From contig NC_036450.1 in NCBI RefSeq assembly GCF_002775205.1, positions 6,818,479 through 6,882,478 of the forward strand: DNA of 64,000 nucleotides, written 5' to 3'. Origin of the DNA: Xiphophorus maculatus. Lineage: Eukaryota; Chordata; Actinopteri; Cyprinodontiformes; Poeciliidae. Shown here in pieces: positions 36,601 through 47,955 of this stretch (the first letter of the stretch is position 1; each line of letters begins with the position of its first letter). The translations under genes and the position numbers were made by a program. The notes beneath the pieces were generated by a model, which did not search any database, had not been told where the DNA came from, and saw only the letters and a program-made list of their open reading frames with translations.

Positions 36601-39600
36601 TGCTTGGTTAGCATCTGGATATCGGAGCTCTTGATCCTTTATGTTGAAATGTTTCCTCCCCAAAGTTTATCTCTTAACCTGAAATCCCTAAATGTTTTTA
36701 TAACAGGAAACCCTCCCTTATCTCCATTAGGGTTGGACTCGTCACTTACTGGTGCTGTTGGTTTCTAAACGGGGAAAATCCAAACTTTATGGAGTTCAGA
36801 GTTTTATGAAAATGACTTGAAATCTGAAGCTCAGATTTTAAACTGGTTTTTGGTATTAAGGGAACTTTAAGGATGCAGCTTTTATTAGGAGACAAATCTG
36901 AAATGTTTATTTAACAGGGCTGCAACTAACGGTTATTTTAGTAATCAAATACTTTGACGATTAATCAATTAGTATAATGATTAATTGATACATTGTTGTT
37001 GTTTTTTTAAATTGGCACATTCTTAAGATTTTTCATTTAACCACCTAACCCCTATTAAGTAGTATTGGAAACGCAATAAAAGATGCAAATAATTCCTTTT
37101 TTAAGAGGAAAATAAACATTTTATTGCCCAAAACGCAAAAACTGCATTTCTGTAGTGAACGGTCGCAGCTAAAAAAATACTTTTACATCAACATGTGAAA
37201 AGTTCAGCTCTTTCTACTTAAGTTAGCATTAATACAGTGTAGAGCTAATCTGGTGATTATTTTAGTGATAAAAGTTTTATTAATAGGAGTTTTTTGGGGG
37301 TTTTTTTTAACAGTATTTGAACAAAGTGAAGCTAAAATGGCAACTTTAGAAATTCTGGGTAAAACATCTACAGAAAGTTTTTTTAAAACATCTTAAATGA
37401 AAAACGTTAATATATTTTGTAGTTTTTCTTTAGTTTTCACGCTGCAGTTAGCGATTAATCGATTACTTAATTAGTTGATGATTAATACGATTAATTGTTC
37501 CAGCCCGAATATTTTATTTGACAAATCAGCACAAAATAGTTAAACTCTGACAGGTTTTCTTCTGTGGTTTTAAATTTATCTCCATCCATCATCCAATCAG
37601 CTCTGACCAGCTTCCCACAGCATGATGCAGCCGCCACCATGTTTCATGATAAAATACATCGAAGTTTAAGGAGACAACAAGACAAAATGTCTCTGCAAAC
37701 TTTTATACACCCCGTTCTGGGCCTCCGGCAGCACAAAGGCCCCTCACTACAATCTAGTCGCTCATTGTCTTTCTGCTCCAGTGGACGTTAAAGTGTGTGT
37801 GTGTGTGGGGGGGGGGGGGGATGTATGTGTGTGTGTGTGTGTGTGTGTGTTTCAGTGTGAGGAGTCCAGGATATGAAAGACGGTTTGAGTAACTGGAGCG
37901 AAAATGAAACCGATCACGTTCCGTCCGCCCTCCTTCCCACCGACACAGACTGCTACTGCTGCGTTTAGTAACTAAATGTTTCCATTCTGATGTGTCGTTT
38001 CTCTGCCCAGCCGACATCATATCAACGGTTGAGTTCAACCACACGGGGGAGCTGCTCGCCACCGGAGACAAGGGCGGCCGCGTCGTCATCTTCCAGCAGG
38101 AAGTAGAAGTAAAGCCCTCCTAAATGTTCGGTGTGTTTTGGTTCTTTTTCCTTTGGATTAAATCGCGCTTCGTCTCATAAGTGTCCGTGTTTCTCCTGGC
38201 AGAACAAGAACCTGCCCCAGTTCAGGAGCGAGTACAACGTCTACAGCACCTTCCAGAGCCACGAGCCCGAGTTCGACTACCTGAAGAGTTTAGAAATCGA
38301 GGAGAAAATCAACAAGATCCGCTGGCTTCCCCAGAAGAACGCCGCTCAGTTCCTGTTGTCCACCAACGGTAAAGCTGCAGATTTTATCACCCAAACATTT
38401 CTCCTCTGCATTTTTCTGACCTGAACAAGGAGGAGAGTAAATAATAAACCTTCATATAGATATGCTAAAACCTGGATTTCTGTTTATTCTCAACTAGAAA
38501 TTAACAATATATCGGCAAAAACATTGATATCATAATTGATATAATCATTATTTTGAATCTTTTTCTGGTTGTTTTTTTTTTCTATAGGTGTCGAAACCGT
38601 AGCGAAATATATATAATATAATGGTAAATATCAGTTATCAGCCATAACAACAAAATGCTAACATCGGATATTGATATCAACACAATCTAAAGGCAGAAAT
38701 ATTCAAATAATAGGAAAATTTTCTGTTTGTCTCGGATTTTAAATCATATTTACGAATAAACATGGTGCCGAAGTCCTTTGAATGGATTTTATACCTACAT
38801 TTATTTTAGAAAATGTTTAAAAATACAAAAATAAAAAGGCTGTAACAACAAAACATGTTTGGAGCAGAATACTAAACGTTTTTCCCACGCTGACTGGTTT
38901 GAACTGTAAATATTTAACCAAATGAAGCTCCAAAAGTTTGAAAGCTTACTTTGACAATGTGTTTGAATTTGAAGTTTGTGAACTTTGAGTTTATTTTTTC
39001 TTCCTGCTGCAGATAAAACTATAAAATTGTGGAAAATAAGTGAAAGAGACAAGCGACCAGAAGGCTACAACCTGAAAGAGGAAGATGGCCGATACAGAGA
39101 TCCCAACACGATCACGGCACTGCGGGTCGGTCAGAACCACACCTTGATGCTGCCATGATGCATTCAAAGAAAATCAGAGAGTTTTTATTAGTTTTTCTGC
39201 ACATTTCAGTGTTTGAAAGTCGCTTTCCTGCTGCAGGTCCCGGTATTAATCCCCATGGACCTGATGGTGGAGGCCAGCCCTCGCCGGGTGTTCTCCAACG
39301 CTCACACCTACCACATCAACTCCGTCTCGGTCAACAGCGACGACGAGACCTACCTGTCTGCGGATGACCTGCGCATCAACCTGTGGAACCTGGAGATCAC
39401 CGACCGCAGCTTCAGTATCCTCAAACACAACCTGAGAGACTTTATTTACATTTAGGTAACCCGATTTGGGACCAAAATCGCGACATTTGATACATTTTCA
39501 GCTGCTGCGTCACTGTGTCAAACGAGCCAAACCAATATAAAAATCTGTTCCACCCCTCGCCTGTGGTGGCGCTGCACTGAGAAATACTGAAGGAATCGAC

Positions 39601-42600
39601 ACAAAACCTCTGAAGAAGAGGCTGATCACAACTTTCTGCTTCATAAAATGTAAACAAAAGTGGAGAACTGTCAGATTTTAGCGGTTGAATGATTTAGCTG
39701 TTAATATACATAACTGGTTTGGGGTTAGCAGCTAAACCTAGCGACGCTCCTGCAGGCGCCATTACTGTGAGTCAGTGAGTCACGTCCGCAAGAGCTCCTA
39801 TGCTTTATGAAATATTTCATGCTATTTGATGGTTATGAATATCGCTACGTTCTACAATCAAACGGGTCAGTCATTAGTCCAATTTCTGTCGTTTTTATTG
39901 AAGGGAAATGACGCTGATAAACTGTCAGGACGTCATACGCGTAGCACAAACTGACGGCTGCGTCTGTCAGGCAAGTATACACTGTCATTACCACATGCTT
40001 TAATTTCATTAGCAACATAAAATCATGACGTAAAAGTGAGATCGCCATATTATTACTATTATTATTAACAGCTGTATGACGTCCCGACTTTGCGGTTAGC
40101 TAGTCAGACCATCATCGAGGAACAGGAAGGCGAGTTTTCCACGGGCCGTGTTTCGTAGTTGACTGTAGCTACAGCTAGATCCTCTTTAAATACACTTTGA
40201 AACCATGACAACGGATGTATATCCATTTAGTTATCACCGAAAACAATTTATCGACTTATTTTTGTCAAATCTGGTCGCGTATGCTTAATTGACAGCTCCT
40301 GCAAATGTGGTGGACCTATTACTGCGCATGCGCACGCATGCGTACTCACTGCAAGTATGCTACTCTGACAGCGAATGCTAATCATACAGAACAGCCGGCT
40401 TCTTTTCTTTCTTTCTTTCTTTTTTAATTTTATTTATTCTATTGCTAATTTTCGCCTCCCAAAACGAACCGAACTTTCTAGACAACCGACCCGGAGTTGA
40501 ATGAAAGCGGCTGGTGTGTGAATTGTTGGCGCTCCCTGACTGCGCGCTACCTCAGACATCGTTGACATCAAGCCGGCCAACATGGAGGAGCTGACCGAGG
40601 TGATAACGGCGGCGGAGTTTCATCCTCACCAGTGCAACACCTTCGTCTACAGCAGCAGCAAAGGGACAATCCGCCTCTGCGACATGCGGGCGTCGGCTCT
40701 CTGCGACAAGCACTCCAAGCGTGAGTTGGCTCCACGTTTCTAAGCAGAAAATTATAAAGGAAAACGATGCGAGTAAAATCAAAACGTCATCAATGAAAAT
40801 AATAATAAAATATCAGATTAGAGTCTTAAGTAGGTAAATTCCCGGACATAAGAATTAGGGCCAGGCTGGGATTTTTATTTCTCTTAAATTATAAGAATAA
40901 AGTCACTTAATAGCTGAGTAGAGATTTTATGTTGCCAGAAGGGAATCGTATAATTACTTGAAAAAAGTTTTTTTGTTAGTTTTTAAGATCTGATGTAACC
41001 AACTCGATTTTTTTATATGAATAGTTATTTGAGCAATTCTTTAACTTCTGATGTGTTGAAAGATAAAGTATTTCCTCATCTGTAAACCGATACTAAAGTA
41101 TAATTTCAAAAGATGCTCAGAATTCCTCACTTAAATTTTTTATTATTTTCCATGTAAGAGTTATAAGGTTACAACTTAGTTCTCCTAATTTTACATTATT
41201 CTTGTATTTTGACTTTTTCTCACATTATTCCAACTTTTCGTATCATTCCGACTTTTTTCCGTATGACTTTCTAATACGTCATTTCCTTATCATGACTTTT
41301 TCTTTTATCAATCTGCGTTTTTTTTCTTGTATTATTGACTTTATTCTTGTAATTTTCTGATATTTTGTCGCATTACTTTTTTCTCGTATAACTGTGACTT
41401 TTTTTTATTGTACCATTACAACTTTGTTATTGTATCATCATGAACTTTTTTCATATTTTATTTAGACTTTTTTCAACTTTATCCTCATAATATTGTGACT
41501 TTATCACCGTATTGTAAAAAGTTTTTTCTTGTATTATTGCGACTAATTCTTGTAATTTTATAACTTGTATTATTGACTTTTTTTTGGTATTATTCCAACT
41601 TTATTCACGTAATTTAATTTTCATGTAATTTTTCTTTAATATTCTGTCGTACTGGAACATTTTTGTCGAAACACTTTAATTTTTTGATCATTATATGGCT
41701 GAAAAATGGCCGACAGAGGCGACACTTGATGATTGAACTCGTCTTCCATGACATCCAAACATCTGAAACTCAAAAAACACATCTGAGTGAGTTAATTTGA
41801 GTTGGCACTAGGTTTTAATATTTTTATTGGAGCCAGTTGTTGTTCTGGTCAGCAGCACTGGAACCAACACGGTAACATGAGTTACTACAGTCCATTCGTG
41901 ACGGTAATCGTTATTTCCCTCCTGTATTGACGGCCGGATGAAGTGAGGATCCCTCTGGTCACAGCTGGTCTCCTCCTTCTTCTTCTCTTCCAGTGTTTGA
42001 GGAGCCAGAAAACCCCAGCAACCGCTCCTTCTTCTCAGAGATCATATCGTCCATCTCAGACGTCAAGTTCAGTCACAACGGACGCTACCTGATGACCAGA
42101 GACTATTTATCTGTGAAGATCTGGGACCTGAACATGGAAAACCGGCCGGTGGAGACGTACCAGGTGAGCGCGCTGATGGTTGGATCTCCTTAGACTCTGA
42201 TTGGCTCAAACTGAATTCTCTGAGACGTTTATCTATCCAAAAGTGGCCATAAACGTATTTTTACTCGAGGAAAATAAAAAAAATGTGCTGTCCAAGAAAT
42301 TATGCAAGATTAAAAAAGAAGAAAAAAAAAACGAAGTACTGAGAAACTGATCAAAACATCAAATAATTATATTTAAATTTACTTCATGAGGTGGATCAAA
42401 ATGTAAAGCTGTATGGAAGCTTTTGTATTTAATAGACCAAAATGAAAATAATTTATATAGATAACATAATTGTGTACAACACAGTATTAAGGACATGCTA
42501 GGTCATAATTGCAAAAATAAAATCAGAAAAAACATTTTCCCAAATCAGTTTCTTTCACTCTAAAATGTATAAAACTTGAATAATAACTAATATTATAATA

Positions 42601-44623
42601 TTAGTTGTTATACTATTATAATAACAAATAATATTTGTCTTTATCTGGTGAATTTCCAGAAATTTTACTCAAGTAAAAGTAGCAGTGATTTATAATAAAA
42701 TTACTAAAAGTACAGTGTGGTAAAAGTAAATGTTTTTCCAGTTACCCAAGTAAATGTAACTAGTTATTACTCAACTAATGTCAGTTAAAATAAAACGAAC
42801 AAAAAACACATTTCAAGTCCCTCCTTGTAATTTTGCATAGCGGCCACTAGAGGTCAGGATAAACAATTTGTAAAGGACATTTGCGGTAAAAGACAAAAAC
42901 AGTTCAGGTATCAGAGCTGTAGGGAGAAGTGATTCTTCTTCTTCTGCTTCACGGCTGTTTGGTTGAATCGTTTCAGGTTCATGAATATCTGAGGAACAAG
43001 CTTTGCTCGCTCTACGAAAACGACTGCATCTTCGACAAGTTCGAGTGCTGCTGGAACGGAAACGACAGGTAGGAGCACAACGGCCGTTATGACGCTCCAA
43101 GAATCCGTGACTAATCTGTCGCCGGTCGGGACACCCAGACGAGCTTTTTGTTTTCCCTCTGTGTCATCCGCTCAGACGTTGAGCCGATTTGAATGATTCC
43201 TCTGTTTGACGGGTTCAATTATCTCCACTCCCTGGATTAAAAACAGGTTCCAGGATTAATTTACAGAGGTGTACTGTAAGGCCATTGTAGATGGAAAAAA
43301 GAGTAGTACATTTCCAGCAAAAAAAGAGTCAGAAATATTGAGAATAATCTTAGAAAATGTTTAGAAAAACCAAGGAAATGTACAAGCTTGAAAAGTTGAA
43401 AAATTCCTAGAAAAAAAAAAGAAACTTTTTGAGATTGACCTAAATAAATTTTATGAAAAAACATGAAATTTCTGACTTTGAAAGGTTGAAAATTCCCCTG
43501 GAAAAAATGTGAAATTTTGAGCTTAAAAGTTGAAAGTTTCATAGGAAGGTAACTCAGCGATTATGAGATTAATCTCAGAACTTTCACAGAAAAAAAACAT
43601 AAAAACTTCTGACCTTAAAAAGTCGGACTTTTCCTTGAAAAAATATGCTGGATTTTTTTTTTAGATTAATCTTAGAAATGTTCTAGAAAAAGCCAGAACA
43701 TTTCTGAGCTTAAAAAGTTTAAAATTTGCTTGGAAAATAAATCTGTAATTTTGAGAATAATCTTTTAAATTTTATAGAAAAAACATGGAAAATTCTGAGT
43801 CAAACATCTTTTGAAACTCAAAAGTAAACATTTCTGATTTTTGAAACTCATTTGCAAATTTTTTTTTTTTCTTCAAATGTTCAGATATTAATCTCAAAAG
43901 TTCTGAGTTTTTTTGGTGGGATTTTACTCTTATTCAGTGTTTTTTGCACATTTGAATTAAAAGAAAAAGATAAATAATGCATCTCACGTATTCAGAGGAA
44001 TTCAACGTTTAATTTTACTACATTTTTTATTTTCTATTTTCCTGTTCTATAACTTTTCAGTTTAAAAGTGAGAAGCATTTAATATACAGACAGAAATATT
44101 TTGATGTTAGCAAGACGTTCAGTTTAAATTTGATCATTTAGCAAAAAATAAGCAGTTATAAGTCTGATTCTTTATTTTCCAAATCCCTCTGGGAACCTTG
44201 TTGGTGCTCTTTGAAATCAACACCATAATGGTTTTTCTTCCACTAAACTTTCTTTCTCCACATACTCGTATAAAAATGTAAATTTTTTCAGTGTTTTCTG
44301 TTTGTTTTTTGTTGTCTCTGTCTCGCCCTCCTTCCCGTGGCAGCGTGGTGATGACCGGCTCCTACAACAACTTCTTCCGGATGTTCGAGCGCGGCCAGCG
44401 GCGGGACGCCACGCTGGAGGCGTCGCGGGAGAACAGCAAGCCGCTGCAGGTCCTCAAGCCGCGGAAGGTCTGCACGGGCGGCAAACGCAAGAAGGACGAG
44501 ATCAGCGTGGACAGTTTGGACTTCAACAAGAAAATCCTCCACACCGCCTGGCATCCGCAGGACAACATCATTGCCGTGGCAACCACAAACAACCTCTACA
44601 TATTCCAGGATAAAGTGAACTAA
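33653..44623 (+). CDS. ppp2r2a: PP2A regulatory subunit B55-alpha (10 exons, 445 aa)
   Basis: WD40 beta-propeller regulatory subunit that directs protein phosphatase 2A holoenzyme to substrates such as mitotic CDK targets. Exons: 33653-33659, 36475-36543, 38011-38108, 38203-38368, 39013-39125, 39237-39414, 40556-40720, 41994-42163, 42977-43068, 44344-44623; all GT-AG, phases agree, total 445 aa against 447 in human. Exon 1 codes only for MA plus the first base of G3. The N-terminus ([22 protein letters not shown], quoted in part) separates the A/D types from the B/C types. Signature stretches are [61 protein letters not shown] and [15 protein letters not shown]. It ends LYIFQDKVN, as in A rather than D (KIN). 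The neighbouring bnip3l supports the A assignment. A possible cassette exon lies in intron 1. Confidence 0.94.
34370..34500. repeat. Dispersed repeat (relatives at 35935-36035 and 62505-62660)
   Basis: Shares CTCCAGTAGCAGTCAGT, a CTGACTGAA segment and CCTTTAAATCTCC-like sequence with 62505-62660. An inverted relative lies at 35935-36035 (CAGTCAGAGGCTTGTTCAG, CTACTGGAGATCC). Family unknown. It lies in ppp2r2a intron 1. Confidence 0.5.
35436..35526 (+). other. Candidate 91-nt cassette (poison) exon in ppp2r2a intron 1
   Basis: Preceded by a T-rich tract and AATTGCAG, followed by CTCAG|GTATGAG. If spliced after exon 1, the frame reads M-A-G-stop at once (G|GA TAA). Its own ATG frame ([10 protein letters not shown]...) does not join exon 2 or 3 in frame. 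It could be a regulatory unproductive exon, an alternative 5' UTR exon, or a chance splice-site pair. Confidence 0.3.
36915..37510. repeat. Dispersed 'GGGCTGCAACTAACG' element
   Basis: The left end GGGCTGCAACTAACGGTTATTTT and the right end GATTAATCGATTACTT...TTGTTCCAGCCC are inverted relatives, with ATTAATCGATTAATC-like motifs at both ends. A related copy spans about 56440-56860 in bnip3l intron 5. Common non-autonomous fish element type; no coding. Confidence 0.6.
37794..37851. repeat. (GT)n microsatellite with G13 run
   Basis: Two GT runs flank about 13 consecutive G residues and a GATGTATG linker. It lies in ppp2r2a intron 2. Confidence 0.9.
39469..39660 (+). repeat. Dispersed repeat, copy 2 (first copy 2399-2585)
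   Basis: Same landmarks and order as the copy in stom intron 2, including CTCGCCTGTGGTGGCGCTGC. It lies in ppp2r2a intron 6, just after exon 6. Confidence 0.6.
40850..41700. mobile_element. Element with ACTTTATTCTC-type core
   Basis: The left edge has AAGAATTAGGGCCAGG and TAAGAATAAAGTCAC. The right edge has TCTGTCGTACTGGAAC. Between them is about 500 bp of degenerate TTATGACTTTTTTC / TCTTGTATTATTGACTT units. Same family as 16601-17207 and 44988-45765, with more decayed tips. Confidence 0.5.
43283..43935. repeat. GAGATTAATCTCAGAAATTT-type dispersed repeat
   Basis: Starts GGCCATTGTAGATGGAAAAA, shared with about 7730. It continues as loosely repeated units of GAAATTTCTGAG, AAAAGTTGAAAA and ATTAATCTCAGAA. 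Relatives lie at 7730-7985, 14850-14990 and 58535-58880 (inside a MITE). Confidence 0.55.
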
Positions 44624-44860
44624 CGGAGATGGAGGCCAGAGGGAGGGGAGTTTAACCTGCAGGATCGTCTGGAAGGAGCTCCGTGACCCCTGCGTGACCT
44701 TTTTGTGGACGGGAGTCTCCAGTCGTCCGCTGCCTTGTTAAAGTCGTGCCAATGTTTTTCCTTTCGCCTGCCGACCCGACCTTTACGTCTCATCCCGTCG
44801 TTTCTTCAGACTTTGACTAGACTTTTTTTTTAATAAACGGTCCCTCTGATTCTTTCTCTG
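44624..44860 (+). terminator. ppp2r2a 3' UTR and poly(A) signal
   Basis: About 210 nt from the stop codon to AATAAA at 44832-44837. Later AATAAA motifs exist but sit in the following repeat element, so this one is the likeliest. Confidence 0.55.
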
Positions 44861-44987
44861 GTAGAATTAAAACAGGTTTTTTTTTCTTCTGTCTCTCATG
44901 ACGTTGTGGTGTTTACATTTCTAAAAGAAATCACATTTTTACTCATTTCCTTCATGATTTTAAAATCACAGGTTGTCCATGACTGAG

Positions 44988-45765
44988 CTACGACGGAGAA
45001 TTAGGATCATAAGAAAAAAAGGAAAATAAAGAATTAAATTACAAGAATAAACTCAAACGAGAACAAAGCTGCAGTAATATATGAATAAAGTCGTAATAAT
45101 ACGAGAATTGTTGTAATGTTACAACCTTATCCTTGTAATACAATATTATTTTGACATTATTTTTGTAATGTAATTCTCGTAGTAGTGCGACTTTAATCTT
45201 ATCACGACTATTCTCGCGCTCATACGACTATTTTTGCGTTAATACGACTTTATTCTCGCGTTATTATGACTTTATTCTTGCGTTAATACAACTTTATTCT
45301 CGTGTTATTACGACTTTATTCTCTTGTTATTACGACTTTAGTCTCACGTTAATAAGACTTTTATTCTCGCGTTAATACGACTTTATTCTTGAGTTATTAC
45401 GACTTTAGTGGTATGACTATTCTGGCGTTAATACAACTTCATTCTCGAGTTATTACGACTAATCTAGTGGTATTATGACTTTATTCTTTTGTTATTACAA
45501 CTTGTATTATTTTGACTATATTTCTATATTTCAATTTTTTTATAATATGAATTTATTCTCATATTACAACTTTGTTCTCACGAAACTATGACTTTATTCT
45601 TGTATTTTACGAGCTTATTCTAGTCTTATAGAGACTTTATTCTTTATATATTATGACTTTCTTGTTATTCGACTATACTCGTGATACTGTGCTATATCCT
45701 TGTATTTTTTTTTTATTTTATATTTTCTTGGCGTGTCCCTAATTCTCCGTCGTACTCTCCCAAAC
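44988..45765. mobile_element. Inverted-repeat element with ACTTTATTCTCG tandem core
   Basis: Left tip TACGACGGAGAATTAGGATC (about 44990-45010) and right tip GTCCCTAATTCTCCGTCGTAC (about 45738-45758, 21 bases with few mismatches to the inverted left tip). The core is about 30 loose units of ATTACGACTTTATTCTCG. It directly follows ppp2r2a. Confidence 0.65.
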
Positions 45766-47690
45766 TCCAGAAGTTATTCTTTTATCTCCCTTCAAGATGG
45801 CCGTCTTTCTGCATCGGATCCTCTTCCTCTTTTTTTATCTTTACTTTTCTGTGTGCAACAGCAGTCGGGTGATAAAGAAAGGCTTTACAAATATGATATC
45901 GTTAATATTATGATTGTCATATTTATGTGAAATGCTGTTGAAAATGTCGCCGGTTGTTTTCCGTCACGCTTTGTGAAACAAAGCTGGACTTTTAGCTTCT
46001 TTTTCAGAGATCTTCAAGTTTCACACTGGACTCTTTCTGTGCACCAATCCAGTCCTCTGGAAGTCTGCGTTGTGCGACTGCGATTTGAAAACCGCAAAAT
46101 TATTTGAGGCACTGAATAACTTATTTTAACCACTGAAAACATTACTGTAATTAGGATTTTTTTTTTTCAGGACACGGATTCCTCCAGTAATGTGGAATTA
46201 TAATTTTACTCTGATGGTGGAAGGAAAAAGAAAAATAAAGGAATTATTTTGCATCGTTTTGGTTGAGTGACTTTGTTTCACCGTCTGTTTTTGTTTCAGT
46301 TAAGATGATGTTCAACATTTTATTATAATGATCCAGCTGAAAAGGAGAAAGTTTGATTTATTACACAAAAAGTGATAAATCTAGTGTTTTTTTTACCTTT
46401 CTGTTTGTTGATTATGGTTGAAAAATTCATAAAATTAAACATGACAAAATATCAATTAAAACAGAACAGATTTAATATGACCTTCAGTTATAAAAATTGG
46501 GATAAAACACAGAAAATAAGCTGATTAAGCATTTAGAGCTGTATCCAATGGAAAGGTTTGTGGAAGGAAAACATGTGGTAGATGAACATGAACTATTCTT
46601 TAGTGTGAATTAGCATGTAGAATTGGTGAGGTCTTAAAAAAAAAGTAGGTTACGTACTGAGATAAAACAGCATCCTCATGTCGCTGTTGAAGTTGAAGAC
46701 ATTCCTGTTGACACTTTTTCCTTTCACTAAATTTTCTACTTGGCTACAGCGCCTTTAAAATTTACCTTCTGTGGCCTATAAAGCCTAAATATTCCAGATT
46801 TTTCTGTATTATAAGGTCAAAATTAAGTTTTACTTTTTAAATTCAATTACTGGAACTTTTTTAGTGTCACAATTTAGTTTCTGATGCATAAAATTCAACT
46901 CATAAGAAGTCTGTTTGGGTTTTACTATTTTTATTTTTAACGAGATTGCTCAAAGGCGTCATGGAAAAGTTCTCGGATTTGAACCGTCAGTGGATTGAAA
47001 TCTGCTCCGATGGGGTCCAGTTACAGGAGTTTGTGAAGAAGCTCTCATCGGGTTAGAGGCGTGACTGTGTACGTGGGGGCATGCATGTCCCCACCGACCG
47101 AGGCAAACTGAGATGCCATGTTTATACATTTCAAGCTAACGGTTAGCTCTCTGTATGGCAAGACATTGTAGCATATAATGAACTCTGGAAACATATATAT
47201 GTAGATTTTTTGTTTTGTTTTGTTTTTTAAAAATATAAGTATTGGGATTTATTTTTTGTAAAAGTAGAACATTCTTCAGAGTTAAAGGTGAATCTGAAAT
47301 ATGGCAAGTCAGGTTGTAATATAAAGGAATTTTAAAAATGTAGATATCGCTATCTAAAACAGTTTTTCCTAATCTCTAATATGTCAGCTATTTCGAAAAT
47401 ACTTCTTTTCAAATAAATTTATTTAAAATAAATGGATTTTCAGCTGTTTAGAAATAATATTTAATTTTTTCTGTGGATATGCTGACCTCCCTAGGATATA
47501 TTAGGTGATTAGATGTTTACTAGACAGCAGTAAAAATATTTTTATTTTATTTTATTTAACCCTGAGCTTGCTGTTTTCTGAAAACTACGCTCTCGTCTAG
47601 CTGTTTCCTTTAACTACATATAACTATAATATGATAAATCGACTTCCCATTGTTTTTTTCTAACTCGTTACGTAATCTGACTCCGCACCC
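45766..47690. other. Intergenic, ppp2r2a to bnip3l
   Basis: AT-rich, no gene seen. It contains scattered AAGTTTAGTGGAAGGAAA-like snippets (about 46555 and, inverted, 46725) found widely in the window, and ACGTG at 47071-47075. Confidence 0.4.
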
Positions 47691-47699
47691 ACCCCGGTC

Positions 47700-47955
47700 G
47701 AGTCAAACAGAGGCTGTTACGTCATCCCACGGCCCCGCCTCCTAGGAGCTGTGATTGGCTGGTGTCGGCAGCTGCTTGTAGGCCAGCTAAGCCTACGATA
47801 ACAAACGGCGCTTCGAGTTGGCGTCTCAGTTTTTTGGTTCTGTTGCCCAGGGCTGACGACGCCTCGGCTCGGTTACATTAAAGCTCGTCTGAATGTGTAT
47901 ATAAAGGAGCAGTTGTAGCTCTTAATGCAACCCTCCCTCCTCACTCGGAACCACC
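47700..47955 (+). promoter_or_regulatory. bnip3l: bnip3l promoter
   Basis: In order: a CRE-like TTACGTCA at 47717-47724, GC box CCCCGCC at about 47734, an inverted CCAAT (ATTGG) at about 47754, and TATATAAA at 47898-47905, about 50 bp before the ATG at 47956. The ATG has a strong context (CCACCATGT). The TATA position implies a short leader; the actual start may be further upstream. Confidence 0.6.
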